Below are positions 18,595 through 26,290 of a stretch of 61,028 nucleotides of DNA, piece by piece. How positions within the stretch are numbered: position 1 is the first letter of the stretch; each line of letters opens with the position of its first letter. Below the pieces are notes generated by a model that worked only from the letters and a program-made list of their open reading frames with translations, was not told where the DNA came from and made no database searches. The DNA comes from Candidatus Obscuribacterales bacterium (GTDB taxonomy: Bacteria > Cyanobacteriota > Vampirovibrionia > Obscuribacterales > Obscuribacteraceae), in NCBI GenBank assembly GCA_019752635.1, contig JAIELX010000035.1:1-61028 (forward strand), written 5' to 3'. The position numbers and the translations under genes were made by a program.

Positions 18595-19617
18595 ATGAAT
18601 AACTTAGCCGTTGCTGTTGAGGGCTTTTCGTCTGCACTCGACATAGCATTTGTAAGCTCGGGCTTGGAAAGCCTTGCTTGTGCGTCCTGGCTGGCCGCAG
18701 CCGGTCAGCGAGTGCAGCTACGCGGCAACGACAGACATCGCCCCGCATCCATTTGCTATGAGCGCAACGATGCTGACCACACACACGCTCAACCCGTACA
18801 GTTTCTCCCTCCTGCCCGTGAAGCAGACGGATACGTGCGCAGTCCCGACATCATTGTGCTACATGCTCGCGCAAGCGACTACAAAAGAGCACTGGATACA
18901 GTGGCAGCAGAAGTCCTTCCGGGACAAACCATCTTCATAATAGATGCTCCTCTGATGACAGCATTTGAGCTTTCCGAACGACTACACGCTCAACACCAGC
19001 GAGCAGCAGTCAACATCATCGAAACCGGTCCCCTTTTTAATGCCTGCAAAATGACAGGCGCCACAATGCACATAACCGGCGCAGCAACGCAGGTTCCGAT
19101 ATGTGGCAGAACGGTCAATGAAACACGCGCAGGACTATCAATCGGCCGAGCCTTCTGGAAGAACCTGGTGCCGGCGTCCAACGTGTTCGAAAGACGTTTG
19201 GTGCACAGCGCGCGCATCCTGGGAGCAGCACAGCGCCTGTTCGCGATAATGGGCACCCGCAAAGGTCAAGATTCTTTGACGGGAGCGGAGCAGTCCATTC
19301 TGACTGCAATGACCAATGAGTTGCAATCCCTGGGCAAGCACCTGAACGTCTCCATTCCCAAGGACCAATCGTTCGAACCCATGAGTGAGTCTCTGGCGGT
19401 CGAACGCGAGGAACTGGCAACGGTAGTTCGCGAGGACCTCATTCTGATCACCGAACTGGCGAAACTGGCTTATGTACCAGTACCAACTATCGATTCCATT
19501 ATCGAGCTGGCAACAGTTACCCTGGGACAAGATCTGCGAAAAGAGAGCAGAAGCTTGGCAGACCTGGGACTGATCGGCATGGACTTTCACGAAATTATTG
19601 AACTGGTCAACGCGTAG
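18595..19617 (+). CDS. opine/octopine dehydrogenase-like NAD(P)-binding protein
   Basis: 340 residues. The N-terminus runs as a Rossmann-type domain (IAFVSSGLESLACASWLAAAGQRVQL), though the glycine-rich motif is GLESLA-like and weak. The C-terminal helical region (LAKLAYVPVPTIDSIIELA, then LADLGLIGMDFHEIIELV) closely resembles the ends of opine and octopine dehydrogenases. Such enzymes reduce an imine formed between a keto acid and an amino group; some make opine metallophores. Ribosome binding site AGAGGTGG precedes the ATG. It is divergent from the KARI-like gene across 200 bases, so the two may share control. Confidence 0.65.
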   Translation: MNNLAVAVEGFSSALDIAFVSSGLESLACASWLAAAGQRVQLRGNDRHRPASICYERNDADHTHAQPVQFLPPAREADGYVRSPDIIVLHARASDYKRALDTVAAEVLPGQTIFIIDAPLMTAFELSERLHAQHQRAAVNIIETGPLFNACKMTGATMHITGAATQVPICGRTVNETRAGLSIGRAFWKNLVPASNVFERRLVHSARILGAAQRLFAIMGTRKGQDSLTGAEQSILTAMTNELQSLGKHLNVSIPKDQSFEPMSESLAVEREELATVVREDLILITELAKLAYVPVPTIDSIIELATVTLGQDLRKESRSLADLGLIGMDFHEIIELVNA

Positions 19618-19653
19618 ACACTTCGCAAAAATCTACAGCCACGAATACAGCGG

Positions 19654-19938
19654 TTACTCGGCTGATTTAGGTTCCGTGTTTGCACCGAATTGCTCTTCGC
19701 CTTCAGAAGGCGTCTCATTGGCGTCAGCCGTGATTATCTCTATGACATCATCTTTCGCGGCATCGGCCTGCTCGACAGCGGCTCTGCTGATGGTTTCATT
19801 CACGTACTGCTTGGCCATGGCCTCAATCCGTGCGGTCTGAACTCGCAAATACTGCTCAAGCGCATCGTTATACTTCTTGAGCCGAGCGGCCTCTTCCAGC
19901 ACTTTCAGCCTCTTTGCTTTCCCGGTTTTGTTCTTCAT
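19654..19938 (-). CDS. small charged helical protein
   Basis: 94 residues, Lys/Arg-rich at the start and Glu/Asp-rich at the end, with a strongly helical middle (RLKVLEEAARLKKYNDALEQYL). No membrane segment or known domain. It converges on the opine-dehydrogenase-like gene with 36 bases between them. The upstream sequence has only a weak ribosome binding site (GCGGTG). Function unknown. Confidence 0.6.
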   Translation of the reverse strand: MKNKTGKAKRLKVLEEAARLKKYNDALEQYLRVQTARIEAMAKQYVNETISRAAVEQADAAKDDVIEIITADANETPSEGEEQFGANTEPKSAE

Positions 19939-20989
19939 TACTGCACCGCCAATGCGAATTGACCATCACGCTCGATGAATCGAGATTGGCAATTATTCCA
20001 TGAATGCTCATCTGCTAACGCCATTAGTGCCATCAAATACAGTGCGGGACATCCGAACACCAACAAATAGCGAAGCCCACCCCACAATTACACACGGTCC
20101 TCGCAGAACCCCCAGCAGCTTTCATACAGTCTGCCAAGCTTATTGACTTTTTTTCGGGGTACTTTTCCCTTGCATTTTTGTCCTGCTTGCTCCAAACAAA
20201 CCAAACCCTCAAATCAACGACTATACTTCGTAACTAAGTGGCGCACCTCGCACTCTTGGCATCCCATTCGTGAAGCCATCGCCTCCGACACCACCGTCTT
20301 CGACATAGTGTTCCATGCGCCAGAAATTCTCGTGAGAACCTGAAGTTCTCCTCCCACTCGAACGGTCCCCTTGCAGGCTCGTAGGCTGCGAAAGCTTGCA
20401 GCAGTCGAAAAAGCATTTGAGCCAATAACCAAACTACAAACTAAGAGAAGACCGAGATCCATATAGAAATAGAGATCCATAAGAGATCAGTAGAGAGCAA
20501 AAGGATGCCAAGTATGCAAGGGTTCGCTAACAAGTGAAAACGCTGCTTGACCTGGATTTTTTAGGACCCCCTGGCAGCATCTGCTACCCCATAAAGTACC
20601 CCGCCTCCACCAACATTAAAACCGGCAAACATGGCACGCAGTTAAGCTCCTGCGTGCTGCCAAGATCGAGACTTGGCTTGCCTAATAGCTGCAAAGCGGT
20701 AATTCTTAGCCGAGATTGCGATGGCGGACGGAATTTTTTATGGTCAATTCATCAATCCGATTTGCAACCAACCCGCTGAAAAGCCCTGGAGAAGCCAAAG
20801 AAATCAATAGAAGAAAACAGCTCACACAACAGCGACTCTCAAATGGCTCTTCGGCGCCCGGGTTAGTAAGGAAACAAGCAAGTAAAAACAATCGGTCAAT
20901 AAGAACTCCACGTAAGACAGGCTCCTGCAGCCTGCTTTTGGCGTGTGTTGAATTGGTACATTCTCCTCCCAACCACAAAGGACACCGCC
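19939..20989. other. non-coding stretch at the left edge of the tRNA island
   Basis: About 1050 bases without a supportable gene. Frames here are short, overlap each other and lack ribosome binding sites. It has poly-T and poly-A runs and a lower G+C feel than the tRNA region to its right, so it may mark a boundary. I found no integrase or flanking direct repeat. Confidence 0.5.
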
Positions 20990-21292
20990 ATGGTCGTGCT
21001 TTACATCAACGAAGAGTACGATTACCGAGACTGGATCGCGCACTTGTCCGACGCAGAGTATCAGGATCTTCTGACTCGCTGGGCAACCATGCGCGGTCTG
21101 CACGCCTGCGTGCCTGTCACGCTCATCGTGCCGCAAGCGGTGGAGCTGATGGAGGTCCCGAGCCTCGAGGCTCTAGGCGTCACGCACCGGTGTCACATAC
21201 ACGAGTGGGATGATTCCTGGTTGGAAGGTTCGGACTACGAGATTCCGGAAGACACCGACTTCTGGATGAACGGCGTCAGATTCCAGCGCTAG
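20990..21292 (+). CDS. hypothetical acidic protein heading the tRNA array
   Basis: 100 residues, strongly acidic, with tryptophans and no membrane segment. AAAGGA lies 8 bases before the ATG. The stop is 7 bases before the first tRNA gene, so gene and tRNAs probably share one transcript, and the mRNA would end at the tRNA 5' cut. No domain recognised. Confidence 0.75.
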   Translation: MVVLYINEEYDYRDWIAHLSDAEYQDLLTRWATMRGLHACVPVTLIVPQAVELMEVPSLEALGVTHRCHIHEWDDSWLEGSDYEIPEDTDFWMNGVRFQR

Positions 21293-21299
21293 ACAACAA

Positions 21300-21372
21300 A
21301 AGTCCGTTAGCTCAGCGGCAGAGCGCGCCTCTTACACGGGCGTGGTCCTCGGTTCGAATCCGAGACGGACTA
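21300..21372 (+). tRNA. tRNA-Val(UAC)
   Basis: Cloverleaf with acceptor AGTCCGT/ACGGACT, anticodon loop CTTACAC and T-loop TTCGAAT. Discriminator A, then CT; no encoded CCA. Confidence 0.95.
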
Positions 21373-21392
21373 CTAGATAACGCACTTCATAT

Positions 21393-21463
21393 GGGGCTTA
21401 GCTCAGCGGGAGAGCATCTGCCTTGCAAGCAGAGGGTCACGGGTTCAATTCCCGTAGCCTCCA
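21393..21463 (+). tRNA. tRNA-Ala(UGC)
   Basis: Acceptor GGGGCTT/AGCCTCC, anticodon loop CTTGCAA, T-loop TTCAATT. Discriminator A, then CT. Confidence 0.95.
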
Positions 21464-21474
21464 CTCATATAAAT

Positions 21475-21557
21475 GCACGGTTACCCAAGTGGACAACGGG
21501 AGCAGTCTGTAAAACTGCCGGCCAACGCCTACGCAGGTTCGAATCCTGCACCGTGCA
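21475..21557 (+). tRNA. tRNA-Tyr(GUA)
   Basis: Acceptor GCACGGT/ACCGTGC, anticodon loop CTGTAAA and a long class II variable arm, as expected for bacterial tRNA-Tyr. Discriminator A, then CT. Confidence 0.95.
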
Positions 21558-21561
21558 CTGC

Positions 21562-21633
21562 AGGCCATTGGCTCAGCGGTAGAGCACGTCCCTGATAAGG
21601 ACGCGGTCCCTGGTTCAAGTCCAGGATGGCCTA
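21562..21633 (+). tRNA. tRNA-Ile(GAU)
   Basis: Acceptor AGGCCAT/ATGGCCT, anticodon loop CTGATAA, T-loop TTCAAGT. Discriminator A, followed by TT, one of two exceptions to the CT trailer. Only 4 bases separate it from tRNA-Tyr. Confidence 0.95.
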
Positions 21634-21643
21634 TTTTCGTATT

Positions 21644-21715
21644 GCTGGTGTAGCTCAATGGTAGAGCTCCGGTCTCTTAAACCGAGGGTTGCGAGTTCGA
21701 GTCTCGCCGCCAGCA
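21644..21715 (+). tRNA. tRNA-Lys(CUU)
   Basis: Acceptor GCTGGTG/CGCCAGC (one G-T pair), anticodon loop CTCTTAA. The top pair of the anticodon stem is a C-A mismatch. Discriminator A, then CT. Confidence 0.93.
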
Positions 21716-21726
21716 CTGTTAGGTAT

Positions 21727-21798
21727 TCCGGGGTAGCTCAACGGTAGAGCGATCGGCTGTTAACCGAAAGGTTGTGGGTTCGATTCCCGCCCCCGGAG
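21727..21798 (+). tRNA. tRNA-Asn(GUU), copy 1
   Basis: Acceptor TCCGGGG/CCCCGGA, anticodon loop CTGTTAA. Discriminator G, then CT. Nearly identical to the copy at 22846. Confidence 0.95.
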
Positions 21799-21863
21799 CT
21801 CATGTGCCCGTCGTCTACGAACAGTGGGCGTTCGCGCCGAAGGCTAATCAGACTAATCGCTGC

Positions 21864-21905
21864 TGAGGAACGCGCGTGGTGCACTCATGCCGCTCGCGTT
21901 CCTCA
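21864..21905. terminator. hairpin between tRNA genes
   Basis: Perfect 11-base-pair stem TGAGGAACGCG/CGCGTTCCTCA in the 112-base gap between tRNA-Asn and tRNA-Lys(UUU). No T-tract follows. The start of the gap (GTGCCCGTCGTCT) matches the 5' part of the tRNA-Gly(GCC) gene at 23590, so it may include a tRNA remnant. Confidence 0.6.
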
Positions 21906-21910
21906 GGCAC

Positions 21911-21983
21911 GCTGGGGTAGCTCAATTGGCAGAGCAGCGGACTTTTAATCCGCCGGTTGTGGGTTCAACTCCCTCCCCCAGCA
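21911..21983 (+). tRNA. tRNA-Lys(UUU)
   Basis: Acceptor GCTGGGG/CCCCAGC, anticodon loop CTTTTAA. One mismatch in the T-stem (GTGGG/CCCTC). Discriminator A, followed by CC, the other exception to the CT trailer. Confidence 0.94.
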
Positions 21984-22017
21984 CCTTCCCTTCCACTAAC
22001 AACATGGAGAACACTGC

Positions 22018-22377
22018 ATGCAGTTAGACAATCCGCGGTGCGCCGCCACTCAGGAAGCTTTCCTTGCTCATCACAACGTCGAACTATATAACGACGGCGA
22101 TCGCTTCGGCTGGGGATTGGCGTGGAAGCATGGGTTCATGGGGATGATATCCCTCAAACCCGACCGCTCCGAGGCCTGCGGAATCGCCGCACTGTTCGTG
22201 CACTGGTGGTTGGAAGGCGGCAGCGGTCTTGATCCCGGAGAACTGGAACGGGCTGCGTGGTTCTTCTTCAACACGGACAAGCTGCCCGCAGCGAAAGAGA
22301 AACACACGGACGAGGACAGCGTGAAGCAGTTCGCGTTCGTCGAGCAGCAGTTGGCGCGTTATGCCCACTGCGAGTAG
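22018..22377 (+). CDS. hypothetical protein inside the tRNA array
   Basis: 119 residues, tryptophan-rich and acidic (GDRFGWGLAWKHGFMGMI, ALFVHWWLEGG), with no membrane segment and no domain I recognise. GGAG lies 9 bases before the ATG. It sits between tRNA-Lys(UUU) and tRNA-His, whose 5' end begins 11 bases after the stop, so it must lie on a tRNA-mRNA co-transcript. Confidence 0.75.
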   Translation: MQLDNPRCAATQEAFLAHHNVELYNDGDRFGWGLAWKHGFMGMISLKPDRSEACGIAALFVHWWLEGGSGLDPGELERAAWFFFNTDKLPAAKEKHTDEDSVKQFAFVEQQLARYAHCE

Positions 22378-22388
22378 ACACTGTATAT

Positions 22389-22461
22389 GGTGCGCGTGGT
22401 GTAAAGGTTGCACGGGTGACTGTGGATCACCAGGTGCCGGGTTCAACTCCCGCCGCGTACC
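22389..22461 (+). tRNA. tRNA-His(GUG)
   Basis: Acceptor GTGCGCG/CGCGTAC with the extra 5' G (22389) facing discriminator C, the hallmark of tRNA-His. Anticodon loop CTGTGGA. CT follows. Confidence 0.95.
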
Positions 22462-22537
22462 CTCAGACAAGATGCGGCACGGAGTGCTTCATCAGCTAAC
22501 TTTCATCAGCCAAAATCTCACTCTTGAAAGGAATGCG

Positions 22538-22837
22538 ATGGAAAACCTCGTAGCCAAATTCACCGACCACAACTGCTTTTCCTCGGACGTATTCTACGTG
22601 GAATACGTTGATGCGGGGTCGCCCGAGGCGAACTGCGCAGCAGCGCTCCAGCGACACAGAGAGCTGTTCGGCGACTTCGTGTCGTACGACTGCGAAGTGT
22701 GCGGAAGCAGTTGGCAGTCGCTGGATCTGCTCAACTGGAAGCAGAGTCGAAAGGTTTACCGACGCTGGCGCGCTCGTCAGCAGGAGCAGAAAGAGTTCCC
22801 TTGGGTGTTCTTGCTGAGCGAAAAGCCCAAGCAGTAG
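22538..22837 (+). CDS. hypothetical protein with CxxC motif inside the tRNA array
   Basis: 99 residues. GAAAGG precedes the ATG at 22538; a longer frame would run through tRNA-His and is rejected. It has one CEVC motif in the middle and a strongly basic stretch (KQSRKVYRRWRARQQ), which may contact nucleic acid. The next tRNA begins 8 bases after the stop. Function unknown. Confidence 0.75.
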   Translation: MENLVAKFTDHNCFSSDVFYVEYVDAGSPEANCAAALQRHRELFGDFVSYDCEVCGSSWQSLDLLNWKQSRKVYRRWRARQQEQKEFPWVFLLSEKPKQ

Positions 22838-22845
22838 ATCGAGAT

Positions 22846-22917
22846 TCCGGGGTAGCTCAACGGTAGAGCGATCGGCTGTTAACCGAGAGGTTGCGGGTTC
22901 GATTCCCGCCCCCGGAG
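22846..22917 (+). tRNA. tRNA-Asn(GUU), copy 2
   Basis: Same as the copy at 21727 except for two changes around the anticodon stem and T-stem. Discriminator G, then CT. Confidence 0.95.
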
Positions 22918-22926
22918 CTGTCTCAT

Positions 22927-22998
22927 GCCTCTATGGTCCAGTGGTTAAGACGCCCGCCTGTCGAGCGGGTAACCGGGGTTCGAATCCCCGTAGAGGCG
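22927..22998 (+). tRNA. tRNA-Asp(GUC)
   Basis: Acceptor GCCTCTA/TAGAGGC, anticodon loop CTGTCGA. Discriminator G, then CT. Confidence 0.95.
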
Positions 22999-23002
22999 CT
23001 TT

Positions 23003-23074
23003 GTCGGGACAGCTCAGTTGGTAGAGCACGCGGTTGAAACCCGCGCGTCACAGGTTCAAATCCTGTTCCCGACA
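23003..23074 (+). tRNA. tRNA-Phe(GAA)
   Basis: Acceptor GTCGGGA/TCCCGAC, anticodon loop TTGAAAC. Discriminator A, then CT. It lies 4 bases after tRNA-Asp. Confidence 0.95.
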
Positions 23075-23079
23075 CTCAC

Positions 23080-23152
23080 AGAGCCATATGGTAACGGCTA
23101 GCCGGCCGGTCTCCAAAACCGTGCAGTCCAGGTTCGAATCCTGGTGGCTCTG
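23080..23152 (+). tRNA. tRNA-Trp(CCA), canonical type
   Basis: Acceptor AGAGCCA/TGGCTCT, anticodon loop CTCCAAA, and discriminator G as expected for Trp. The anticodon stem has one weak outer pair. CT follows. Two further CCA tRNAs (26576, 26931) are of a different type. Confidence 0.92.
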
Positions 23153-23510
23153 CTAGTGGAACAAGGGCGTCTCGGCGAAGTCCCGCCGCGACGCCCTTCA
23201 CTAACGGCCCCGCGATTAGCGCGGTGTGTCGTGGACCGGGAGACATCCGTTCTGAGTTCTGTCTCCGTTCAACAGGGACAGGGCACAGCTCAGGATAACC
23301 GGTCCGAAACTTCCGCCTAATGCAAGCGCATTGCATAATGCAGCGGTGCTCCCTTATTGAACGATGGTCGATCTCTCCCCGTGGAGAAGTCGCATCGTTC
23401 CGGGACGCCGGCTGCAGCCGAAGAGGTTGCGAATCCTCTTATCCCGACGGAAACTATCGGGACTTTGCGCGCGCCGGCGGCTGCTCATTTGGGCACCCCG
23501 GCGCGCTTCG
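23153..23510. other. hairpin-dense non-coding gap inside the tRNA array
   Basis: No gene is supportable here, but there are at least three strong stems: AAGGGCGTC/GACGCCCTT (23163-23198), GAACGATG/CATCGTTC with inner TCTCC/GGAGA (23359-23400) and GCGCGCCGG/CCGGCGCGC (23469-23506). Smaller ones between them include AAGAGG/CCTCTT and CCCGA/TCGGG. It could be a structured RNA or worn tRNA copies. Confidence 0.5.
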
Positions 23511-23584
23511 GATGGGGTGGTCGAGCGGTCTAAGGCAGCTGCCTGCAAAGCAGCATTTCGCGGGTTCGAATCCCGCCCCCATCT
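23511..23584 (+). tRNA. tRNA-Cys(GCA)
   Basis: Acceptor GATGGGG/CCCCATC, anticodon loop CTGCAAA, discriminator T as expected for Cys. CT follows. Confidence 0.95.
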
Positions 23585-23589
23585 CTCAC

Positions 23590-23661
23590 GTGCCCGTCGT
23601 CCAGCGGACAGGATACCTGCTTGCCATGCAGGTGACGGGAGTTCGAATCTCCCCGGGCACT
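23590..23661 (+). tRNA. tRNA-Gly(GCC)
   Basis: Acceptor GTGCCCG/CGGGCAC, anticodon loop TTGCCAT, discriminator T. CT follows. Confidence 0.95.
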
Positions 23662-23666
23662 CTTCT

Positions 23667-23740
23667 CTCCGAGTAGCGTAGCGGTCTAGCGCTCCTGTTT
23701 TGGGAACAGGAAATCGCAGGTTCGAATCCTGCCTCGGAGA
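23667..23740 (+). tRNA. tRNA-Pro(UGG)
   Basis: Acceptor CTCCGAG/CTCGGAG, anticodon loop TTTGGGA. Discriminator A, then CT. Confidence 0.95.
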
Positions 23741-23847
23741 CTCTGCCGGCACCACCGGCGCCACCGTGCCACTTCTTCAGCAAAGGACACTCAATGCAAA
23801 CTAGCAGCGGCTTCTTGTAAGTAGGCACCGGCAGGACAGCAGCATGC

Positions 23848-23864
23848 GTCGGCGAGGCGCCGAC
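23848..23864. terminator. small hairpin upstream of the 23903 gene
   Basis: Stem GTCGGCG/CGCCGAC with loop AGG. It lies in the leader of the next gene, after tRNA-Pro. Confidence 0.5.
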
Positions 23865-23902
23865 CTCTGACTATCCTCCGTGTGCCTCTACAAGAGGCAT
23901 AC

Positions 23903-24163
23903 ATGAGCCGCTCTTTCCGCCACACTCCCATCATCGGCAACGCCGGCACCAGCGATAAGGACTGCAAGCGCACGGCTAACCGCTGCGCTCGCCATTCCGT
24001 TCGCCACCTGCTGCGCTCCACTCTGACCACCGGCGATGATTTCGACGCGCTGGTTCTGCCGCTGCTGCGTGAGGTGAGCAACGTGTACGACTTCAGCAAA
24101 GACGGTCGCCACTACATGAACCTGGCGGCGAAGCCGCACCTTGCCGAGTACATGCGCAAATAG
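23903..24163 (+). CDS. small basic phage-type hypothetical protein
   Basis: 86 residues, basic. The opening SRSFRHTPIIGNAGTSDKDC followed by KRTANR is like a small protein often seen in phage and accessory DNA (RSxRxTPIxG..., then many Arg). I know no function for that group. AAGAGG lies 5 bases before the ATG at 23903; an in-frame GTG at 23882 lacks such a site. An 11-base-pair hairpin follows the stop before tRNA-Arg. Confidence 0.75.
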   Translation: MSRSFRHTPIIGNAGTSDKDCKRTANRCARHSVRHLLRSTLTTGDDFDALVLPLLREVSNVYDFSKDGRHYMNLAAKPHLAEYMRK

Positions 24164-24168
24164 CCGTC

Positions 24169-24196
24169 GTCCGGGTCGTTCTTCCACGACCCGGAC
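24169..24196. terminator. hairpin after the 23903 gene
   Basis: Perfect 11-base-pair stem GTCCGGGTCGT/ACGACCCGGAC, 5 bases past the stop codon and 4 bases before tRNA-Arg(UCU). No T-tract, so readthrough into the tRNA is likely. Confidence 0.65.
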
Positions 24197-24200
24197 ATTC

Positions 24201-24273
24201 GCTCTCGTAGCTCAACGGACAGAGCGGCGGTTTTCTAAACCGCTGGTTGGGGGTTCAAATCCCTCCGGGAGCA
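24201..24273 (+). tRNA. tRNA-Arg(UCU)
   Basis: Acceptor GCTCTCG/CGGGAGC with one T-G pair, anticodon loop TTTCTAA. Discriminator A, then CT. Confidence 0.95.
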
Positions 24274-24299
24274 CTGCCCATTTCACAAGGAGAGTCGCT

Positions 24300-24482
24300 T
24301 TGGATTTACGCCTGGAAGTACTCGAGACGCCCGATGACGTAGTCAAACAAGTTCGCTGTGGCTCCAAACACCACAAGCGCGAGTTCAACGGCCGTGTCGG
24401 TCGCCTGTACCGCGCCGAGCGCAAGTACCGGCGTCAGAAGGACCACTCTGGCAAAGGCACCACATTGCGGTCTCACCGATAG
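24300..24482 (+). CDS. small very basic protein inside the tRNA array
   Basis: 60 residues with a TTG start, chosen because AAGGAG lies 7 bases upstream (24287-24292) and the longer frame would include tRNA-Arg. The C-terminal half is dense in Lys, Arg and His (GRVGRLYRAERKYRRQK), which suggests RNA or ribosome contact. It starts 27 bases after tRNA-Arg and ends 8 bases before tRNA-Met. No family recognised. Confidence 0.7.
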   Translation: MDLRLEVLETPDDVVKQVRCGSKHHKREFNGRVGRLYRAERKYRRQKDHSGKGTTLRSHR

Positions 24483-24489
24483 ACGAGTT

Positions 24490-24562
24490 TGCCGGATAGC
24501 GCAGCTGGTAGCGCACGAGCCTCATAAGCTCGGGGTCGCGGGTTCGAATCCCGTTCCGGGGA
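24490..24562 (+). tRNA. tRNA with CAU anticodon (elongator Met or Ile2)
   Basis: Anticodon loop CTCATAA on stem CGAGC/GCTCG, which lacks the three G-C pairs of an initiator. The acceptor TGCCGGA/TCCGGGG is poor: position 2-71 is G-G and 1-72 is T-G. It may be edited, worn or weakly charged. Discriminator A, then CT. Sequence alone cannot tell Met from lysidine-modified Ile. Confidence 0.85.
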
Positions 24563-24681
24563 CTAGCTCCCCCCACAGCATTTCCGACTGCTGGTTACTC
24601 ATCTGAGGCTCGGTTACTTGCAATGGCAAGTTGCCTGTTTCTTGTGTGCAGAAAACCAACCAGTAACACCGGAGTGCAAAC

Positions 24682-25083
24682 ATGAACGTACTGCTGATCG
24701 AGGACAACTGCGCCAAAGCCACCGAGATTGTGAACGCCGTGCAAGCGGCCGGTCACACGTGCAACTGGATCACGGGCATGGTGCAAGTGGGCGAGCAAGC
24801 CACTGCCATCCTGCCGAGTGGCAACACCGGCACGATTCAGCTGCGCGAGTATGAAGTGGCGCTGGTGGACGGTTGCCTGGTCGGGGAGCTGTATGGATGG
24901 GATATCGTTCCGTCGTTGGTGCGGTGCGGAGTAATCTGCATCGGCATCAGCGGTGGTGGCGATTTCAACCCGGATCTGCGCCGAGCGGGGGCGCGGCTCG
25001 CCTGCCCGAAGGAGCGAGTAATCGCTAACCTCGGGCAGCTGCTGGGTGAAGCAGCAACGCTTCGTTCCGCCAGCTCGGTGTAA
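24682..25083 (+). CDS. single-domain receiver-like protein inside the tRNA array
   Basis: 133 residues. Opens MNVLLIEDN, with the acidic pair after the first strand, and has VALVDG (putative phospho-acceptor D) and VICIGIS in receiver order, so it resembles a stand-alone CheY-like domain. The canonical lysine near the end is probably the K of CPKERV. CGGAG is 8 bases before the ATG. A response-regulator domain among tRNA genes is unusual; it may control the array or a partner kinase elsewhere. Confidence 0.7.
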   Translation: MNVLLIEDNCAKATEIVNAVQAAGHTCNWITGMVQVGEQATAILPSGNTGTIQLREYEVALVDGCLVGELYGWDIVPSLVRCGVICIGISGGGDFNPDLRRAGARLACPKERVIANLGQLLGEAATLRSASSV

Positions 25084-25090
25084 TGCCGAG

Positions 25091-25123
25091 CGGGGCCGCA
25101 CAGATAACACGGTCGCGGCCCCG
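25091..25123. terminator. hairpin after the receiver-like gene
   Basis: Stem CGGGGCCGC/GCGGCCCCG, 8 bases past the stop and 4 bases before tRNA-Gly(UCC). No T-tract. Confidence 0.65.
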
Positions 25124-25126
25124 ATT

Positions 25127-25197
25127 GCCATCGTCGTTTAGTGGTAGGACTCCTGCCTTCCAAGCAGGTCGCGCGGGTTCGATTCCCGCCGATGGCA
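25127..25197 (+). tRNA. tRNA-Gly(UCC)
   Basis: Acceptor GCCATCG/CGATGGC, anticodon loop CTTCCAA. The discriminator is A, whereas bacterial tRNA-Gly usually has T. CT follows. Confidence 0.92.
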
Positions 25198-25203
25198 CTG
25201 ATT

Positions 25204-25276
25204 GCCGGCGTAGCTCAACTGGCAGAGCTCTGGTTTTGTAAACCAGTGGTTGCGAGTTCGACTCTCGCCGCCGGCC
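25204..25276 (+). tRNA. tRNA-Thr(UGU)
   Basis: Acceptor GCCGGCG/CGCCGGC, anticodon loop TTTGTAA. The discriminator is C, unusual for Thr. CT follows. Confidence 0.92.
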
Positions 25277-25300
25277 CTGATACCACCTTCGCTACCACAC

Positions 25301-25372
25301 TCCGGGATAGTGTAACGGTAGCACGCACGGCTTTGGACCGTTGCGGTGCGGGTTCGAATCCTGCTCCCGGAG
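25301..25372 (+). tRNA. tRNA-Gln(UUG)
   Basis: Acceptor TCCGGGA/TCCCGGA, anticodon loop CTTTGGA, discriminator G as expected for Gln. One mismatch at the outer anticodon-stem pair. CT follows. Confidence 0.92.
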
Positions 25373-25484
25373 CTCTCTCCATTAGCGCATTGCCTTTATG
25401 CGCTGCTTTCTCTGTCTCGTGCGCGAGACTCACTTTCCTGAAATGCCACTGCCAATTTGCAGTGAAGACCAAGGAGCTTGATTT

Positions 25485-26249
25485 ATGAGCAACACCAACA
25501 GCGCGGTGGTCCGTCGGTTCGGCAAGGTCGTGGAGATGAAGGCGTTCGGCGCCATCGTCTCCTTCGACGGGAAGGAGGACGGGCTGCTGCACTCCACCCG
25601 CATGCGCGGGGGGAGCCGCCCGGCGCGGAGTGCGCGATGCGGGCGGCTGGCGGTGGGCGAGACGGTCGAGGTCGAGGTGGTCGACTCGCGATTCGAGGGC
25701 GGGCGGCGCAAGCTGACGCTCAGCGAGCGCTGGCACGACACCGCGGTGCTGGAGGCCCTCTGGAAGGGCACCACCGTGCAGTGCGTGGTGGCGCGCGTGC
25801 TCGACAGCGGGTTGATCGTCACGATCACCGAGGGGATCGCGCAGGGCGTGGACGGTTACGTCCACGTCACGGAGCTGGCCGGCAGTGAGCCGCGGGTGCG
25901 CGATCGCGCCCTCGCGTCCACGCAGGTCGGGGCGCGAATGGAGCTGGACGTGCTGAGCACCAGCGTCGATGACCAGGGCGACCTGCGCATCCGCCTGAGC
26001 CAGCGCGCGGCGTGCCTGCGGTTGAAGCTCGGCTCGACGTTCGCCCCCGGCACGACCCACACGGGTCGCGTCGTGCGGCGCACCGAGCGCGGCTTCCTCA
26101 TCTCGTTCGGCGACTTCTCCGGGCTGCTGCCCGAGAACGAGCTGGGCAAGGTGAGCGCGGGCTCGATCCGGACGGGGAGCAACACGCGCACAAAGGTCGT
26201 CGGCGTCGACGACGACGGTGTGCTCATGCTCACCCGCCGGGGGCTCTAA
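25485..26249 (+). CDS. three-repeat S1-domain RNA-binding protein inside the tRNA array
   Basis: 254 residues, made of three S1/OB-type repeats at about 8-82, 92-175 and 184-254. Each has the typical order: G.VV....GAIVSF or GFLISF, then DGLLH, DGYVHVTEL or SGLLPENEL, then V.V.V and a final L.L strand. S1 repeats bind single-stranded RNA, as in ribosomal protein S1. It is shorter than S1 itself and much richer in G+C than its neighbours, a sign of separate origin. It shares this layout with the four-repeat protein at 27390. Possible roles: translation of island mRNAs, or handling of tRNA precursors. Confidence 0.85.
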   Translation: MSNTNSAVVRRFGKVVEMKAFGAIVSFDGKEDGLLHSTRMRGGSRPARSARCGRLAVGETVEVEVVDSRFEGGRRKLTLSERWHDTAVLEALWKGTTVQCVVARVLDSGLIVTITEGIAQGVDGYVHVTELAGSEPRVRDRALASTQVGARMELDVLSTSVDDQGDLRIRLSQRAACLRLKLGSTFAPGTTHTGRVVRRTERGFLISFGDFSGLLPENELGKVSAGSIRTGSNTRTKVVGVDDDGVLMLTRRGL

Positions 26250-26290
26250 CCCCTCGCGAGCGCTGTCCCAACTCGGGGGACACTAAAGAC

